A DNA stretch of 64,000 nt. Origin: Polynucleobacter sp. MG-27-Goln-C1. GTDB lineage: Bacteria; Pseudomonadota; Gammaproteobacteria; Burkholderiales; Burkholderiaceae. The notes beneath the pieces were generated by a model that was given only the letters and a program-made list of their open reading frames with translations, did no database searches and was not told where the DNA came from. The stretch is from the NCBI RefSeq assembly GCF_018881905.1, contig NZ_JACVPM010000001.1:620001-684000 (forward strand). The letters are read 5' to 3'. Position 1 is the first letter of the stretch, and each line of letters begins with the position of its first letter. A program made the position numbers and the translations under genes. Of the stretch, positions 9,992-19,402 are shown piece by piece.

Positions 9992-10369
9992 ATGAATAAA
10001 GAAGCATTTGAAAAAGGCCTAAAAACTCGCCGTGAGGTACTGGGGTCTGAGTATGTAGATAACTCCATCAAGAATGCGGGCGACTTTAATATGCCCATGC
10101 AGGAATTAGTCACCGAATACTGCTGGAACGATATCTGGAATCGACCTGGACTAGATCGCCGCTCAAGAAGCATGATCAACTTATCTATGCTGACAGCACT
10201 GAACCGCCCTCACGAACTGAAGTTACATCTAAAAGGCGCTATTAATAACGGCCTGACCAAAGACGAGATTCGTGAAATCCTAATGCAGACTGCAATCTAC
10301 TGTGGCGTACCAGCAGCGATTGATAGCTTTAGATGCGCGAAAGAAGTCTTTGCTGAGATGGGAATTTAA
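9992..10369 (+). CDS. Carboxymuconolactone-decarboxylase-family protein
   Basis: A 125-residue all-helical protein of the AhpD-like fold. The stretch DIWNRPGLDRRSRSMINLSM and the following GLTKDEIREILMQTAIYCGVPAA match 4-carboxymuconolactone decarboxylases (PcaC). It lacks the CxxC pair of AhpD, so peroxidase support is unlikely. No other beta-ketoadipate genes are nearby, so the substrate cannot be fixed. The ATG at 9992 has AGGAG 6 bases upstream; the frame is open to 9935 but that start has no ribosome site. It converges with gltL after 1 base. Confidence 0.85.
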   Translation: MNKEAFEKGLKTRREVLGSEYVDNSIKNAGDFNMPMQELVTEYCWNDIWNRPGLDRRSRSMINLSMLTALNRPHELKLHLKGAINNGLTKDEIREILMQTAIYCGVPAAIDSFRCAKEVFAEMGI

Positions 10370-10370
10370 A

Positions 10371-11105
10371 TCAGTGATCTAAAATTTTTGAGAGAAAATC
10401 TTTGGCTCTCGGCGATCTAGCTTCGGGATTGCCAAAGAACTCGTCCTTGCTGCAATCCTCAATAATTTTTCCCTGATCCATGAAGATAACGCGGTGACTC
10501 ACCTTGCGTGCAAAACCCATCTCATGAGTAACGCAACACATCGTCATACCTTCGTTAGCCAGTTTCACCATCACATCGAGCACCTCACCCACCATCTCGG
10601 GGTCAAGGGCTGATGTTGGCTCATCAAACAGCATCACAATCGGATCCATACTTAAGGCGCGTGCAATTGCTACCCGTTGCTGCTGACCTCCAGACAACTG
10701 TCCTGGGAATTTGTCTTTTTGCGCCATCAAACCCACTCGCTCTAAATACTTCAGACCATGGGCTTTTGCTTCATCAGCAGACCTACCCAAGACCTTCATT
10801 TGAGCAAGCGTAAGATTTTCAGTAACACTCAGATGTGGGAACAGCTCAAAGTGTTGGAACACCATACCCACTCGGGAGCGCAATTTAGGTAAGTTGGTTT
10901 TGGGGTCATGCAGAGCAATGCCATCAACGGAAATCTCACCCGCCTGGAAAGGCTCAAGGGCATTAATGGTTTTAATCAGGGTGGATTTACCAGAACCTGA
11001 AGGTCCGCAAATCACAACAACCTCACCCTTTTTAATCGATGTGGAGCAATCAGTTAATACCTGAAATGAGCCATACCATTTGGAAACATTTTGAAGTTCA
11101 ATCAT
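10371..11105 (-). CDS. gltL: Glutamate/aspartate ABC transporter ATPase
   Basis: A 244-residue ATP-binding subunit of a polar amino-acid importer. Walker A is GPSGSGKST (about 34-42), the signature is [15 protein letters not shown], Walker B is [14 protein letters not shown], and the switch His lies in CVTHEMGFA. It powers import through the two permeases encoded just upstream. It is the last gene of a four-gene minus-strand unit, gltI-gltJ-gltK-gltL, with gaps of about 20-30 bases. Confidence 0.95.
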   Translation of the reverse strand: MIELQNVSKWYGSFQVLTDCSTSIKKGEVVVICGPSGSGKSTLIKTINALEPFQAGEISVDGIALHDPKTNLPKLRSRVGMVFQHFELFPHLSVTENLTLAQMKVLGRSADEAKAHGLKYLERVGLMAQKDKFPGQLSGGQQQRVAIARALSMDPIVMLFDEPTSALDPEMVGEVLDVMVKLANEGMTMCCVTHEMGFARKVSHRVIFMDQGKIIEDCSKDEFFGNPEARSPRAKDFLSKILDH

Positions 11106-11135
11106 GATGATCTATTTAATTTGCACTGGATGGGA

Positions 11136-11804
11136 TTAGCGAATAATGGCGACTTTAGCTTGAATCTTGCGCACCACTTTAGAAAGCGAGAAACAAATTA
11201 CAAAGTAAGTAGCCGCAGCCAAAATATAGGTTTCGATTGGTCGGCCATAGTTTTTACCGGCAATCTCAAATCCTTTAAGTAAGTCGTAGGCGCCAATTGC
11301 ATAGACTAAAGAGGTATCTTGAAACAGAACAATCGTCTGCGTCATAAATACTGGAATCATATTTCTGAAGGCTTGGGGTAAAACCACAAGACGCATGTTC
11401 TGACCATAGGTCATTCCCAGAGCCTCACCTGCATAGGTTTGACCTTTTGACACTGATTGAATACCGGCACGAACAATCTCCGAGAAGAATGCCGCCTCAA
11501 AAGCAATGAAGGTAATCGTGGCCGAAAGGTCTGCTCCAATTGGCCTGCCAATCAACATCGGAATCAATAGGAAGAACCAGAGAATCACCATCACCAAAGG
11601 AATGGAGCGCATCGTATTCACATAGAAGGTGGCGGGATACACCAACGCTGGCCGTCCAGACAAACGCATTAAGGCCAAGAATGTGCCAAAGAGGATGCCG
11701 CCAACTGTTGCAAAAACTGTCAACTGCACACTGAATAACAAACCCTTCAGAATGTAGTTGGTAAATAATTCCCAATTATAAAAACTCAGATCTAAGCTCA
11801 ACAT
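11136..11804 (-). CDS. gltK: Glutamate/aspartate ABC transporter permease
   Basis: A 222-residue inner-membrane permease of the His/Glu/Gln/Arg subfamily. About five helices are visible, and the EAA loop that docks the ATPase reads GEALGMTYGQNMRLVVLPQAFR. The N terminus MLSLDLSFYNWELFTNYIL resembles E. coli GltK. It pairs with GltJ and lies between gltJ and gltL with short gaps. Confidence 0.93.
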   Translation of the reverse strand: MLSLDLSFYNWELFTNYILKGLLFSVQLTVFATVGGILFGTFLALMRLSGRPALVYPATFYVNTMRSIPLVMVILWFFLLIPMLIGRPIGADLSATITFIAFEAAFFSEIVRAGIQSVSKGQTYAGEALGMTYGQNMRLVVLPQAFRNMIPVFMTQTIVLFQDTSLVYAIGAYDLLKGFEIAGKNYGRPIETYILAAATYFVICFSLSKVVRKIQAKVAIIR

Positions 11805-11824
11805 ATCATCAACCCTATCAACAC

Positions 11825-12613
11825 CTAGTGAGCCAAGCTTGCATCATTGGACACAATGAAACCCGGAATGCGACTACGCTTTTCAATCTGAGACATGACG
11901 CGGTTTACCGCGAATGCTGAGAGAGCATATAAGAAAGTAACCGCCAAATAGATTTCGACACCTTTAGATGTTTCTTCCTGAGCTTGCATCGCAAATAAGG
12001 TCAACTCCGGCACGGAAACCGCAAAGGCAACAGAGGAGTTTTTAATTAAATTCATACTCTCGGATGTGAGCGGTGGAATGATGATCCGCAATGCCATTGG
12101 CAAGATAACGTAACGATAACTTTGGGCAGTGGTTAAGCCTAATGCAGTTGCAGCAGCTGTTTGCCCACTCGGTAATGCCTGAATACCCGCCCTCACCTGC
12201 TCAGCTATGCGGGCAGATGCAAAGAAGCCAAGAGCAATACTTACTAACCAGTAAGACGGCAGAGACTTTAAGGGCAATACAAAAGATGGGATGACGTGAT
12301 ACCAAAGAAATACTTGAACCAAGATGGGAATATTTCGAAATAATTCTACCCAAGCAGTAGAAATACGAATGAGCCATCGATTAAGAGAGGTGGTAGTTGG
12401 CAAGGTACGAAGAGTACCCATCACCGCCCCCAGAATTAAAGCAATAGTCAAACCAAGACCTGCTACAGCCAAAGTCCAGCCCCAGGCTTTCATCAGCCAG
12501 TCTAGGTAACTTGGATCGCTATTTTGGGCTAAGCCAAAAAGAGCGGAGAAGCAGTGATCCACCACTTCTCCATCCAAGGTGTTTTTACAAAAAACACCTA
12601 AATCTAAAGACAT
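11825..12613 (-). CDS. gltJ: Glutamate/aspartate ABC transporter permease
   Basis: A 262-residue permease, longer than GltK because of a periplasmic N-terminal part before the first helix (DPSYLDWLMKAWGWTLAVAG), as in E. coli GltJ. The EAA loop is ATALGLTTAQSYRYVILPMALR. The gene follows gltI by about 31 bases and precedes gltK by about 20 bases, all on the minus strand. Confidence 0.93.
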   Translation of the reverse strand: MSLDLGVFCKNTLDGEVVDHCFSALFGLAQNSDPSYLDWLMKAWGWTLAVAGLGLTIALILGAVMGTLRTLPTTTSLNRWLIRISTAWVELFRNIPILVQVFLWYHVIPSFVLPLKSLPSYWLVSIALGFFASARIAEQVRAGIQALPSGQTAAATALGLTTAQSYRYVILPMALRIIIPPLTSESMNLIKNSSVAFAVSVPELTLFAMQAQEETSKGVEIYLAVTFLYALSAFAVNRVMSQIEKRSRIPGFIVSNDASLAH

Positions 12614-12644
12614 ATTGTTAACTCGTATTTAGTAAATGTGCTGA

Positions 12645-13559
12645 TTACTTCTTGTTGTAATCTTCAGCAGGCTTGTCGTTTAGATTTGCCCAAGCATTTT
12701 TAGTTGCTGGAGACAATTCAAGACCTACAACAATATTCTTTGGTGGAATTGGAGCCAAGAACCATTTGTTCCACAATCCAGGCATCTTGCCATTGGCAAC
12801 AATCTTCGCAATAGCAGCATTTACAGCGGCCTTAAATTCTGGATCATTCTTAGGAACCATGATTGCGATAGGCTCAGTTGCTAGAACCTCACCAACAATC
12901 TTATAGTCCTTTGGATTCTTGGAGTTAGCAATATTGCCAGCCAAGATTGAACCATCCATTACAAAAGCATCGGCACGGCCAGACTCGAGCAATAAGAAGC
13001 TGTCTGCATGGTCTTTACCAAATACTTCTTCAAAATTTACACCGTTAGCTTTTTCATGTTTGCGTAACAACTGCACTGAAGTAGTACCAGTCGTTGTAGC
13101 AACCTTTTTTCCAGCTAACTGAGAGATAGAGGTAATACCAGAGTTCGCCTTCACTGCAATTCGAACTTCTTCAACATAGAGAGTGTTAGCAAAACCAACA
13201 TCCTTGGCGCGCGCTGTATTGTTAGTGGTTGTACCGCACTCAATATCCACTGTGCCGTTTTGAACTAAAGGCACGCGATTCTGCGATGTAACAGGTTGAT
13301 AGTTAATGCGCAAAGTGCTCAAACCCAACTTGTCTTTGACGTCAGCCAAAATCATGCGGCAAATCTCAACGTGATAGCCATCAAAGCGACTATCGCCAGT
13401 GGTGTATGACATTGGAATAGACGATTCACGAACGCCCATAGTTACAGTACCGGTAGATTTAATTTTATCCATCGTCTGGCTAGCAGCATGGGCATTTACA
13501 GCACCCAACAACAATGTTGCAGCGATTAAGCAGTTAGTACTGAGTTTTTTGCTTTTCAC
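12645..13559 (-). CDS. gltI: Glutamate/aspartate periplasmic binding protein
   Basis: A 304-residue solute-binding protein with a signal peptide (about residues 1-25, ...LLGAVNAHA). The SBP_bac_3 fold is shown by TGTVTMGVRESSIPMSY near the N terminus, the Arg-containing ligand loop RFDGYHVEICRMIL, and ECGTTTNNTARAKDVGF. The start is GTG at 13559, chosen because AGGAG lies 6 bases upstream. It heads the gltIJKL unit and binds glutamate and aspartate, possibly other acidic or amide amino acids, in the periplasm. Confidence 0.94.
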   Translation of the reverse strand: MKSKKLSTNCLIAATLLLGAVNAHAASQTMDKIKSTGTVTMGVRESSIPMSYTTGDSRFDGYHVEICRMILADVKDKLGLSTLRINYQPVTSQNRVPLVQNGTVDIECGTTTNNTARAKDVGFANTLYVEEVRIAVKANSGITSISQLAGKKVATTTGTTSVQLLRKHEKANGVNFEEVFGKDHADSFLLLESGRADAFVMDGSILAGNIANSKNPKDYKIVGEVLATEPIAIMVPKNDPEFKAAVNAAIAKIVANGKMPGLWNKWFLAPIPPKNIVVGLELSPATKNAWANLNDKPAEDYNKK

Positions 13560-13680
13560 GAATATCTCCTATCGTCTATTAACATCAAAATTAACAGCAC
13601 TAGTATATATATAGATATCAAAATGAATAGTGGAAATATCCCTTAATAGGGCAAAAGAAGCGGGGAAAGATATGGGGGGG

Positions 13681-13757
<77 letters not shown>

Positions 13758-13795
13758 TGTGTACTGGGACTGAAATACGTAAAACTAAGAGAAAG

Positions 13796-13872
13796 TGGTC
13801 GGAGTACAAGGATTCGAACCTTGGACCCCCTGCTCCCAAAGCAGGTGCGCTACCAGGCTGCGCTACACTCCG
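13796..13872 (-). tRNA. tRNA-Pro (anticodon TGG)
   Basis: Complete cloverleaf on the minus strand: acceptor CGGAGTG with TACTCCG, D arm GCGC/GCGC, anticodon stem CCTGC/GCAGG around loop TTTGGGA, T arm CAAGG-TTCGAAT-CCTTG, and an encoded CCA end. The anticodon TGG reads the CCN proline codons. It is the promoter-proximal of two adjacent tRNA genes. Confidence 0.96.
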
Positions 13873-13932
13873 ACGGAATCGATATTCTACACCGAGATGG
13901 CCTAGGAGGGCAAATACTGTAAGATTCGGTGC

Positions 13933-14298
13933 ATGGAAGCCTCTTTTTTAAGCAAACTCAGAAAGCAACTCAAAGGCTTTATTGCCCTCAGTTTTCTGCT
14001 TGCTAGCTTACTAGGTACCCACTGGATTGGCTTTGCTCATGGCATTTCTCACTCCGGTATCCAGAACCAAAATATCGAGCTTAGCTGTGTCGATCAAGCT
14101 CCCACCCTTAGTCATAGCTCTGCTGGCTGCCATCTACTTGATGCGCTTACGCTTGCTGGCTTTATTGCCTCAACACCCAATCCTGTCATTGCTACCCACT
14201 TCTCTCATGAAGTGCAGCTGGCATCCAATGATGCCTCACCGGCCCGAACTCACATTGGGCTATATCAATCTAGAGCTCCACCTAGCTTCATTCTGTAA
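13933..14298 (+). CDS. Small exported protein ahead of the TonB receptor
   Basis: A 121-residue protein with a basic N terminus and a signal-like hydrophobic stretch (FIALSFLLASLLGTHWIGFA), then a short mature part containing HGISHS, one Cys in LSCVDQAP, and AGCHLLDALTLAGF. The His/Cys pattern and the position just before a metal-type TonB receptor resemble the DUF2946-like proteins found in such loci, but I cannot confirm the family. A hairpin and 86 bases separate it from the receptor gene. Metal binding is inferred. Confidence 0.6.
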   Translation: MEASFLSKLRKQLKGFIALSFLLASLLGTHWIGFAHGISHSGIQNQNIELSCVDQAPTLSHSSAGCHLLDALTLAGFIASTPNPVIATHFSHEVQLASNDASPARTHIGLYQSRAPPSFIL

Positions 14299-14340
14299 GC
14301 CTGAATCACACCAAGCGAATACTTGGTCTACCGATTTACT

Positions 14341-14364
14341 AGGCACCTCAACTTGAGGGTGCCT
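14341..14364 (+). promoter_or_regulatory. Hairpin between the small exported gene and the TonB receptor gene
   Basis: AGGCACC-TCAA and TTGAGGGTGCCT form a near-perfect stem (one unpaired base) with almost no loop, 20 bases upstream of the receptor ATG at 14385. No T run follows, so it is not a classical terminator. It could modulate readthrough, mRNA stability or translation of the receptor, or could be a DNA operator. Confidence 0.4.
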
Positions 14365-14384
14365 TACAGAATGAAAGCTTCACC

Positions 14385-16490
14385 ATGCGTCACCACCATC
14401 TTTTTTTAGGCAAGAAAAAACTTCTTTTTATTCTGATCTCAGGATTGTTGAGTTCAGTCAGCACTGCTCAATCAACTGCACCGAGTTTAGAGATTACTGC
14501 GACAGGCTCTCAAGAGGCCACCCAGAGTATTTTGACGCCTACCAAGATTTTGCAAGGCGATGAACTGCTCAACAAATTAGGTACGACTTTAGGCGCCACA
14601 CTTGCGAATGAATTAGGGGTTGCGGCAACAGGCTATGGCGCTGGGTCATCTCGTCCAGTTATTCGTGGGCTTGAAGGCTCTCGCGTTCAAATTTTACAAA
14701 ATGGTTTATCCGTTGGCGACGTTTCAAACATCTCTCAAGATCATGCTGTTGGAAACAATATGCAGAACGCACATCAAGTGGAGATTTTGCGTGGTGCAGC
14801 CGCCCTACTCTATGGCTCCGGCTCAAGCGGTGGACTTGTTAACGTAGTGAATGACCGCATCCTCACTAACCTGCCTGATAGGCCTACGGGTGCAGTCAAT
14901 ACCAGTTACGAAACGGTGAACAATGGCAGGGCTGGTTCAGTTGAATTGGATGGTGCCTTCGGCTCTGTTGCAGTCCACGTGGATACTGCAATTAACAATG
15001 CCAATAATTACCGCATACCAGGCAACTCAACACAATCGCAAGGAGAGCCTGCTGCTGGGTGGAGCATCCCTCCAGGCGGTGATGGCGGAAACAATTACAG
15101 CGGTAAGTTGCCTAACTCTTTTAGCAATCAGAATAATTTAGGTGTTGGTGTTTCCTATATTGGACAGAAAGGGTATACCGGCGTTTCCGTTGAACGCCTC
15201 AATAATAATTACGGTATTCCAACGCCAGAAGGTGGATCGATTAACCAGTCACAAAATCGATATGACCTCCAGCATCAAACTCGAGATCCGTTTGCAGGAT
15301 TTTCATCTTTCAAATTTAGTGCCGCTAACTCTAATTACAACCACACAGAATTTAATAACGCAGGCGAAGCCGCATCGCAATGGAAAAATATCGCCAATGA
15401 GGCTCGCCTTGAATTAGCCCACAATCCGATTGCTGGATGGAAAGGCACCTTTGGAGCGCAATTCTCTGCTGCCTCTCTGAATGCGACCGAAGTTGGTACA
15501 GGAAGCTATGCAATTGTTCCGCCAACTAAAACCAATTCCAATGCTTTATTTTGGATTGAAGAAGGCAAATGGAATTCTCTACAGGGCAGCCTAGGCCTTC
15601 GGTATAACAACGTTGCGCAGAATCCCAATCTAGGAACGACCTTAGAGCCTCAGCCCACAATTGACCCTACTGGAACAACACCTAGTATTGCCTTGCAGAA
15701 TCGCAAATTTAATCTGATGTCCTACTCTGCGGGTGGCTTATGGAGCTTTATGCAGGGGTATGGAACTGGCGTTGCGTATACAGTTTCGCAACGAGCTCCA
15801 AGTGCTCAAGAACTCTATTCTTATGGCGCCCATGAATCTACTGCAACATTCGACATTGGTAACCCCAACCTCACCAAAGAGACTTCACATAACTTAGAGT
15901 TCAACATTCAGAAAACTAGTGGCTTGTTGAGGAGCAAAGCAAGCATCTATGCCAATCGATTCAATAACTATATTTATGGCTATTACACGGGTAGCGTAAT
16001 CAGTAATGGTGGGCAAGAAGGCAATGGCTTTAACGTAGTCACTTCACAGCAAGCTGCTGCCACCATCAAAGGCATTGAGGGTGAGCTGACTTACAACTGG
16101 AATCAAACTGGGCTAGGCGGACGAGTATTTGGCGATGCCTCACAGGGAACATTTGATGCTGGAGGCAACCTACCCTTACAACCGGCGCCCCGCTTAGGCG
16201 CAGAGTTAGCACATCAAAAAAATGGTTGGCTTACCAATGCCACTTATATCTACAGCTACCAACAGAATCGCTTGGCAAACTGGGAAATTGGACCTGCCCC
16301 GAGCTACAACCTCTTAAATGCTGGGATCTCTTACACCGAGAGAGTCAAGGATGTGAATTGGACCGTATACGCAAACTTAAAGAACTTACTGAATGAGCAG
16401 ATTCGGTATGCCACTACGCCAATGGCAGTGAGATTGTATGCACCCCAACCCGGAAGAAGTTTAATGGTGGGTCTAAGAGGTACCTTTTAA
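14385..16490 (+). CDS. TonB-dependent outer-membrane receptor, ZnuD-like
   Basis: A 701-residue receptor: signal peptide about 1-28, a plug domain about 45-160 and a 22-strand barrel ending in the outer-membrane signature with terminal Phe (GLRGTF). The plug motif QILQNGLSVGDVSNISQDHA followed by QVEILRGAAALLYGSGSSGG closely parallels ZnuD, the neisserial zinc receptor. Zinc, or a zinc or copper complex, is thus the most likely cargo; haem is an alternative. It is preceded by a small His/Cys exported protein. No Zur-type operator was recognised upstream. Confidence 0.87.
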   Translation: MRHHHLFLGKKKLLFILISGLLSSVSTAQSTAPSLEITATGSQEATQSILTPTKILQGDELLNKLGTTLGATLANELGVAATGYGAGSSRPVIRGLEGSRVQILQNGLSVGDVSNISQDHAVGNNMQNAHQVEILRGAAALLYGSGSSGGLVNVVNDRILTNLPDRPTGAVNTSYETVNNGRAGSVELDGAFGSVAVHVDTAINNANNYRIPGNSTQSQGEPAAGWSIPPGGDGGNNYSGKLPNSFSNQNNLGVGVSYIGQKGYTGVSVERLNNNYGIPTPEGGSINQSQNRYDLQHQTRDPFAGFSSFKFSAANSNYNHTEFNNAGEAASQWKNIANEARLELAHNPIAGWKGTFGAQFSAASLNATEVGTGSYAIVPPTKTNSNALFWIEEGKWNSLQGSLGLRYNNVAQNPNLGTTLEPQPTIDPTGTTPSIALQNRKFNLMSYSAGGLWSFMQGYGTGVAYTVSQRAPSAQELYSYGAHESTATFDIGNPNLTKETSHNLEFNIQKTSGLLRSKASIYANRFNNYIYGYYTGSVISNGGQEGNGFNVVTSQQAAATIKGIEGELTYNWNQTGLGGRVFGDASQGTFDAGGNLPLQPAPRLGAELAHQKNGWLTNATYIYSYQQNRLANWEIGPAPSYNLLNAGISYTERVKDVNWTVYANLKNLLNEQIRYATTPMAVRLYAPQPGRSLMVGLRGTF

Positions 16491-16498
16491 ACCCTGGA

Positions 16499-17026
16499 CT
16501 ATTTCAGATGCGTCATGAGTAGCGCGCCGAATCCTCCAGATCCTAAAATTACCCATACTGGATTAATTTTGGTTCTGAGGATGAGGTAAAAGCTCACTAA
16601 GGCAAGTGCCGCAGTAATGCCACCGACGATCGATGCCTTACCAACGGCATAAACACCAGAAGCCATTAAGCCAATCGAAATCGGCTCCAAGGCATTCTGA
16701 ATCGCTCTTCGCCATGGACTCTCACCAAACCGATTCCATAACCTGCCCATATAAAAGCACAGCACGCTAGAGGGCAAAAAGAATGACAGTAAAACAATAC
16801 TTGCTCCCAGAAGGCCCGCCAATTGGTAACCAATCACCAACACCATCAGCATATTAGGCCCCGGTGCTAATTGGCCAAAACTGTAGATGTGAATGAATTG
16901 AGTATGGTTAATGCCAAACTGATGTGACAGCAACGACTGCATCTCTGGCAACACTGCTGTTCCCCCGCCTACCGCCAATATTGACAGCAAGGCAAAGCTT
17001 AGGGCTAGATGTATCAAAAGACTCAT
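16499..17026 (-). CDS. chrA: Chromate transporter, C-terminal half-protein
   Basis: A 175-residue membrane protein of the short-chain CHR family, with the conserved start AVGGGTAVLPEMQ and the FGQLAPGPNMLMV loop. It is one of two half-size subunits that together correspond to full-length ChrA, which exports chromate in exchange for protons. The ATG overlaps the stop of the preceding half (ATGA at 17023-17026), so the two are translationally coupled. Confidence 0.88.
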   Translation of the reverse strand: MSLLIHLALSFALLSILAVGGGTAVLPEMQSLLSHQFGINHTQFIHIYSFGQLAPGPNMLMVLVIGYQLAGLLGASIVLLSFFLPSSVLCFYMGRLWNRFGESPWRRAIQNALEPISIGLMASGVYAVGKASIVGGITAALALVSFYLILRTKINPVWVILGSGGFGALLMTHLK

Positions 17027-17595
17027 ATGCCCTTACCTGGTCGATAAACATAGATCGCAATCGGTGCCATGATGAGGAGAACCAGCGGTAAAGATAATTT
17101 CGCAATACTCATCAACAAGAAGGTGGCAATAATGATCAAGAGCGACTTAAGTTGACGCCAGTTATCACCGCCAATTTGATAGGTAACCGCAGCCAGCAGA
17201 CCACTCGCCGCAGCTGCAATACCAATTAAGATGAGATTAGCTAGAGGATGATCGGACGCCGTTGAATATAAGACACCCATACCCAGCACAAAGAGACTAC
17301 CAGGCAAAATTAAGCCAATTGTTGCCGCAATGGCACCTAAGGCACCGCGCAGATGGTCTCCAGCTAAGACGGCCATATTGACTGAATTCAGTCCTGGCAT
17401 GGTTTGGCTAATCGCCAGATAAGCCATGAATTCATCTGGGGAAAGCCACTTACGCTTATCTACCAAAAGAATGCGCTCATAGGCAATAATGCCGCCGCCA
17501 AAACTGATGGCGCCAATGATTAAAAACTGAATAAATATATCCCCAAGCTTTGGAGCTTGCGCATTTGACGCTAGCTGATCAGCACCTAGACTCAC
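17023..17595 (-). CDS. chrA: Chromate transporter, N-terminal half-protein
   Basis: A 190-residue short-chain CHR-family protein. The hallmarks are SFGGGIIAYERILLVDKRKWL and the SQTMPGLNSVNMAVLAGDH loop that recurs, in variant form, in the partner half. Together with the downstream half it probably makes a heteromeric chromate exporter. Its start overlaps the stop of the upstream CYTH-like gene by 4 bases (ATGA at 17592-17595), so all three minus-strand genes are coupled. Confidence 0.88.
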   Translation of the reverse strand: MSLGADQLASNAQAPKLGDIFIQFLIIGAISFGGGIIAYERILLVDKRKWLSPDEFMAYLAISQTMPGLNSVNMAVLAGDHLRGALGAIAATIGLILPGSLFVLGMGVLYSTASDHPLANLILIGIAAAASGLLAAVTYQIGGDNWRQLKSLLIIIATFLLMSIAKLSLPLVLLIMAPIAIYVYRPGKGI

Positions 17596-18419
17596 TCTGG
17601 TTTTCCATAAACTAAAGCCGTTTTAGTACTACCGATCTCCAACCAGTTAGCTAGCTCAACTTGTAACTTTTTAAAGAACTTATCTGCGCGCTTGTGCGCT
17701 TTTACTTGTGAGCGGTTTTCATCGTTAACGCGATAGGAGAATGCCAACTCTCCAACGATAGGATCCCCTACACTTTTCATCCAAATGGCAATATCGCAGT
17801 GTGCTTGAACGCCATCGCCAAATACCAAGTTACCAATCGGCAAGCAAGCCTCCAATATCTTGTTGGTAGTTCCGCCAACAATCCGCAGTGGTAATTTTTT
17901 ATCAATAGGCAAATGGGACAGGCCAGGGAAAAATTTGATAGCGCTACCTAAGGTTCGATCGAATAAATCATCCAGAGGAACTGCATCTAAAATCGCATTA
18001 TTTGAATAGATTGATCTCTTTGAACCGACACCATCACCGCGCAATATTTCCTCTTTTAATCGCAACCTCGATTTGATTTTTTTATTGGGGCTAGGATTGA
18101 AATTAGAGGACTCTACTAAATCATGCGCTCGGCATTTAAGAGTTACCTCACACCAATCATCGACCCAGACATTTTGGCGAGATTCGCGAACGCGCAAAAT
18201 AACATTGTTGCGACGAAAATCTTCACCAGGGGTGTCATAAAAGTAAATACTTCTAAGGCCAGTAGTCGCATTATCAAGATGAAAAAAATCCACCTTGCTC
18301 TTTTTACAGAACTTGTGAATTTGGTCACTGAGCTCCGTAATTTTGCGACGTCGGTCCAAGCCTTTTGGCTTGATCAGGAGCTTAAACTCCCGATTGGTAA
18401 TGGATTCGTGTAGCTTCAT
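17592..18419 (-). CDS. CYTH/triphosphate-tunnel-like protein, unknown substrate
   Basis: A 275-residue cytoplasmic protein with no signal or membrane segment. Its charged strands are spaced as in triphosphate tunnel metalloenzymes: REFKLLIK at 10-17, LRVRES with R76 and R78, EVTLKCR with E91 and K95, SRLRLKEE at 117-124 and VGELAFSYR with E224 and R230. The family includes inorganic triphosphatases, thiamine triphosphatases and the Vtc4 polyphosphate polymerase core. The opening E-x-K pattern departs from the usual ExExK, so function is uncertain. It overlaps the chrA pair by 4 bases, and a ppk2 gene lies 48 bases upstream on the same strand. Confidence 0.55.
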   Translation of the reverse strand: MKLHESITNREFKLLIKPKGLDRRRKITELSDQIHKFCKKSKVDFFHLDNATTGLRSIYFYDTPGEDFRRNNVILRVRESRQNVWVDDWCEVTLKCRAHDLVESSNFNPSPNKKIKSRLRLKEEILRGDGVGSKRSIYSNNAILDAVPLDDLFDRTLGSAIKFFPGLSHLPIDKKLPLRIVGGTTNKILEACLPIGNLVFGDGVQAHCDIAIWMKSVGDPIVGELAFSYRVNDENRSQVKAHKRADKFFKKLQVELANWLEIGSTKTALVYGKPE

Positions 18420-18467
18420 GTGTTAACCCCTTAATTTCAGTAAGAGATTAACACCCTTTATTAATGC

Positions 18468-19373
18468 TTAGTACACCTCTGGCACATACATTTCAGGGGG
18501 TACCGGACCACGCAAGTAGTCTGGGTTATGAACCCGAGCAGGCAAGGTGATTTCTGGATGATCGATTTCTTTATAGGGGATCTGATCAAGCAAATGCGTA
18601 ATGCAATTTAAGCGTGCTTTTTTCTTGTCATTAGCAGCTACAACCCACCATGGGGCCTCCGGAATATTCGTCCGCTCCAGCATAGTTTCTTTAGCCTTGG
18701 TGTAGGCCTCCCAGTGTCGACGTGCATCCAAATCCATTGGACTTAATTTCCACTGCTTTAACGGATCATGAATACGCATCATGAAACGGTTGTATTGCTC
18801 ATCATCTGAAATAGAAAACCAATACTTGATCAATATAATTCCTGATCGAATGATCATGCGCTCAAATTCTGGGACCGTACGCAGAAATTCCTCATACTCA
18901 TCGTCAGTGCAAAAGCCCATCACCTTTTCAACACCAGCACGGTTGTACCAGCTGCGATCAAATAATACAATTTCACCACCAGCAGGTAAATTTGATACAT
19001 AACGCTGAAAATACCACTGCGTCTTCTCTCGCTCACTTGGCGCAGTTAAGGCAACTACCTTACACACACGAGGATTGAGCCGCTGAGTAATACGCTTAAT
19101 AGCACCGCCCTTACCAGCAGAGTCGCGACCCTCAAATAGAACCGCAACTTTCAACTTATTCTCTACCACCCAGTCTTGAAGCTTTACTAGCTCACCCTGC
19201 AGACGAAAAAGCTCTTTAAAGTAGACGTGGCGTGGGATCACTGAGGCACTTCCACCATCCTGAGAAAGACGGTCATCATCAAGCTCCATTTCGAGCTCTT
19301 CATCCATGCTATCTAGAATCTCTTCTTGAGCACGCCGATACCACTCGGCCATCTCGTTATGCTTTGATGTCAT
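18468..19373 (-). CDS. ppk2: Polyphosphate kinase 2 (second copy)
   Basis: A 301-residue class I-like PPK2. An acidic N-terminal extension (ILDSMDEELEMELDDD) precedes the kinase core, which has Walker A FEGRDSAGKGGAIK, Walker B FDRSWYNRAGVEKVMGF and lid MMRIHDPLKQWKLSPMD. It moves phosphate between polyphosphate and ADP or GDP. I use ATG 19373, which has AGGGGA upstream; the frame is open from TTG 19409, but a probable PhoB-type promoter would start the transcript below that point. The CYTH-like and chrA genes follow on the same strand. Confidence 0.94.
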   Translation of the reverse strand: MTSKHNEMAEWYRRAQEEILDSMDEELEMELDDDRLSQDGGSASVIPRHVYFKELFRLQGELVKLQDWVVENKLKVAVLFEGRDSAGKGGAIKRITQRLNPRVCKVVALTAPSEREKTQWYFQRYVSNLPAGGEIVLFDRSWYNRAGVEKVMGFCTDDEYEEFLRTVPEFERMIIRSGIILIKYWFSISDDEQYNRFMMRIHDPLKQWKLSPMDLDARRHWEAYTKAKETMLERTNIPEAPWWVVAANDKKKARLNCITHLLDQIPYKEIDHPEITLPARVHNPDYLRGPVPPEMYVPEVY

Positions 19374-19402
19374 TTCTTCCCCTGAGGCGTTACTAGCTTT
19401 GT

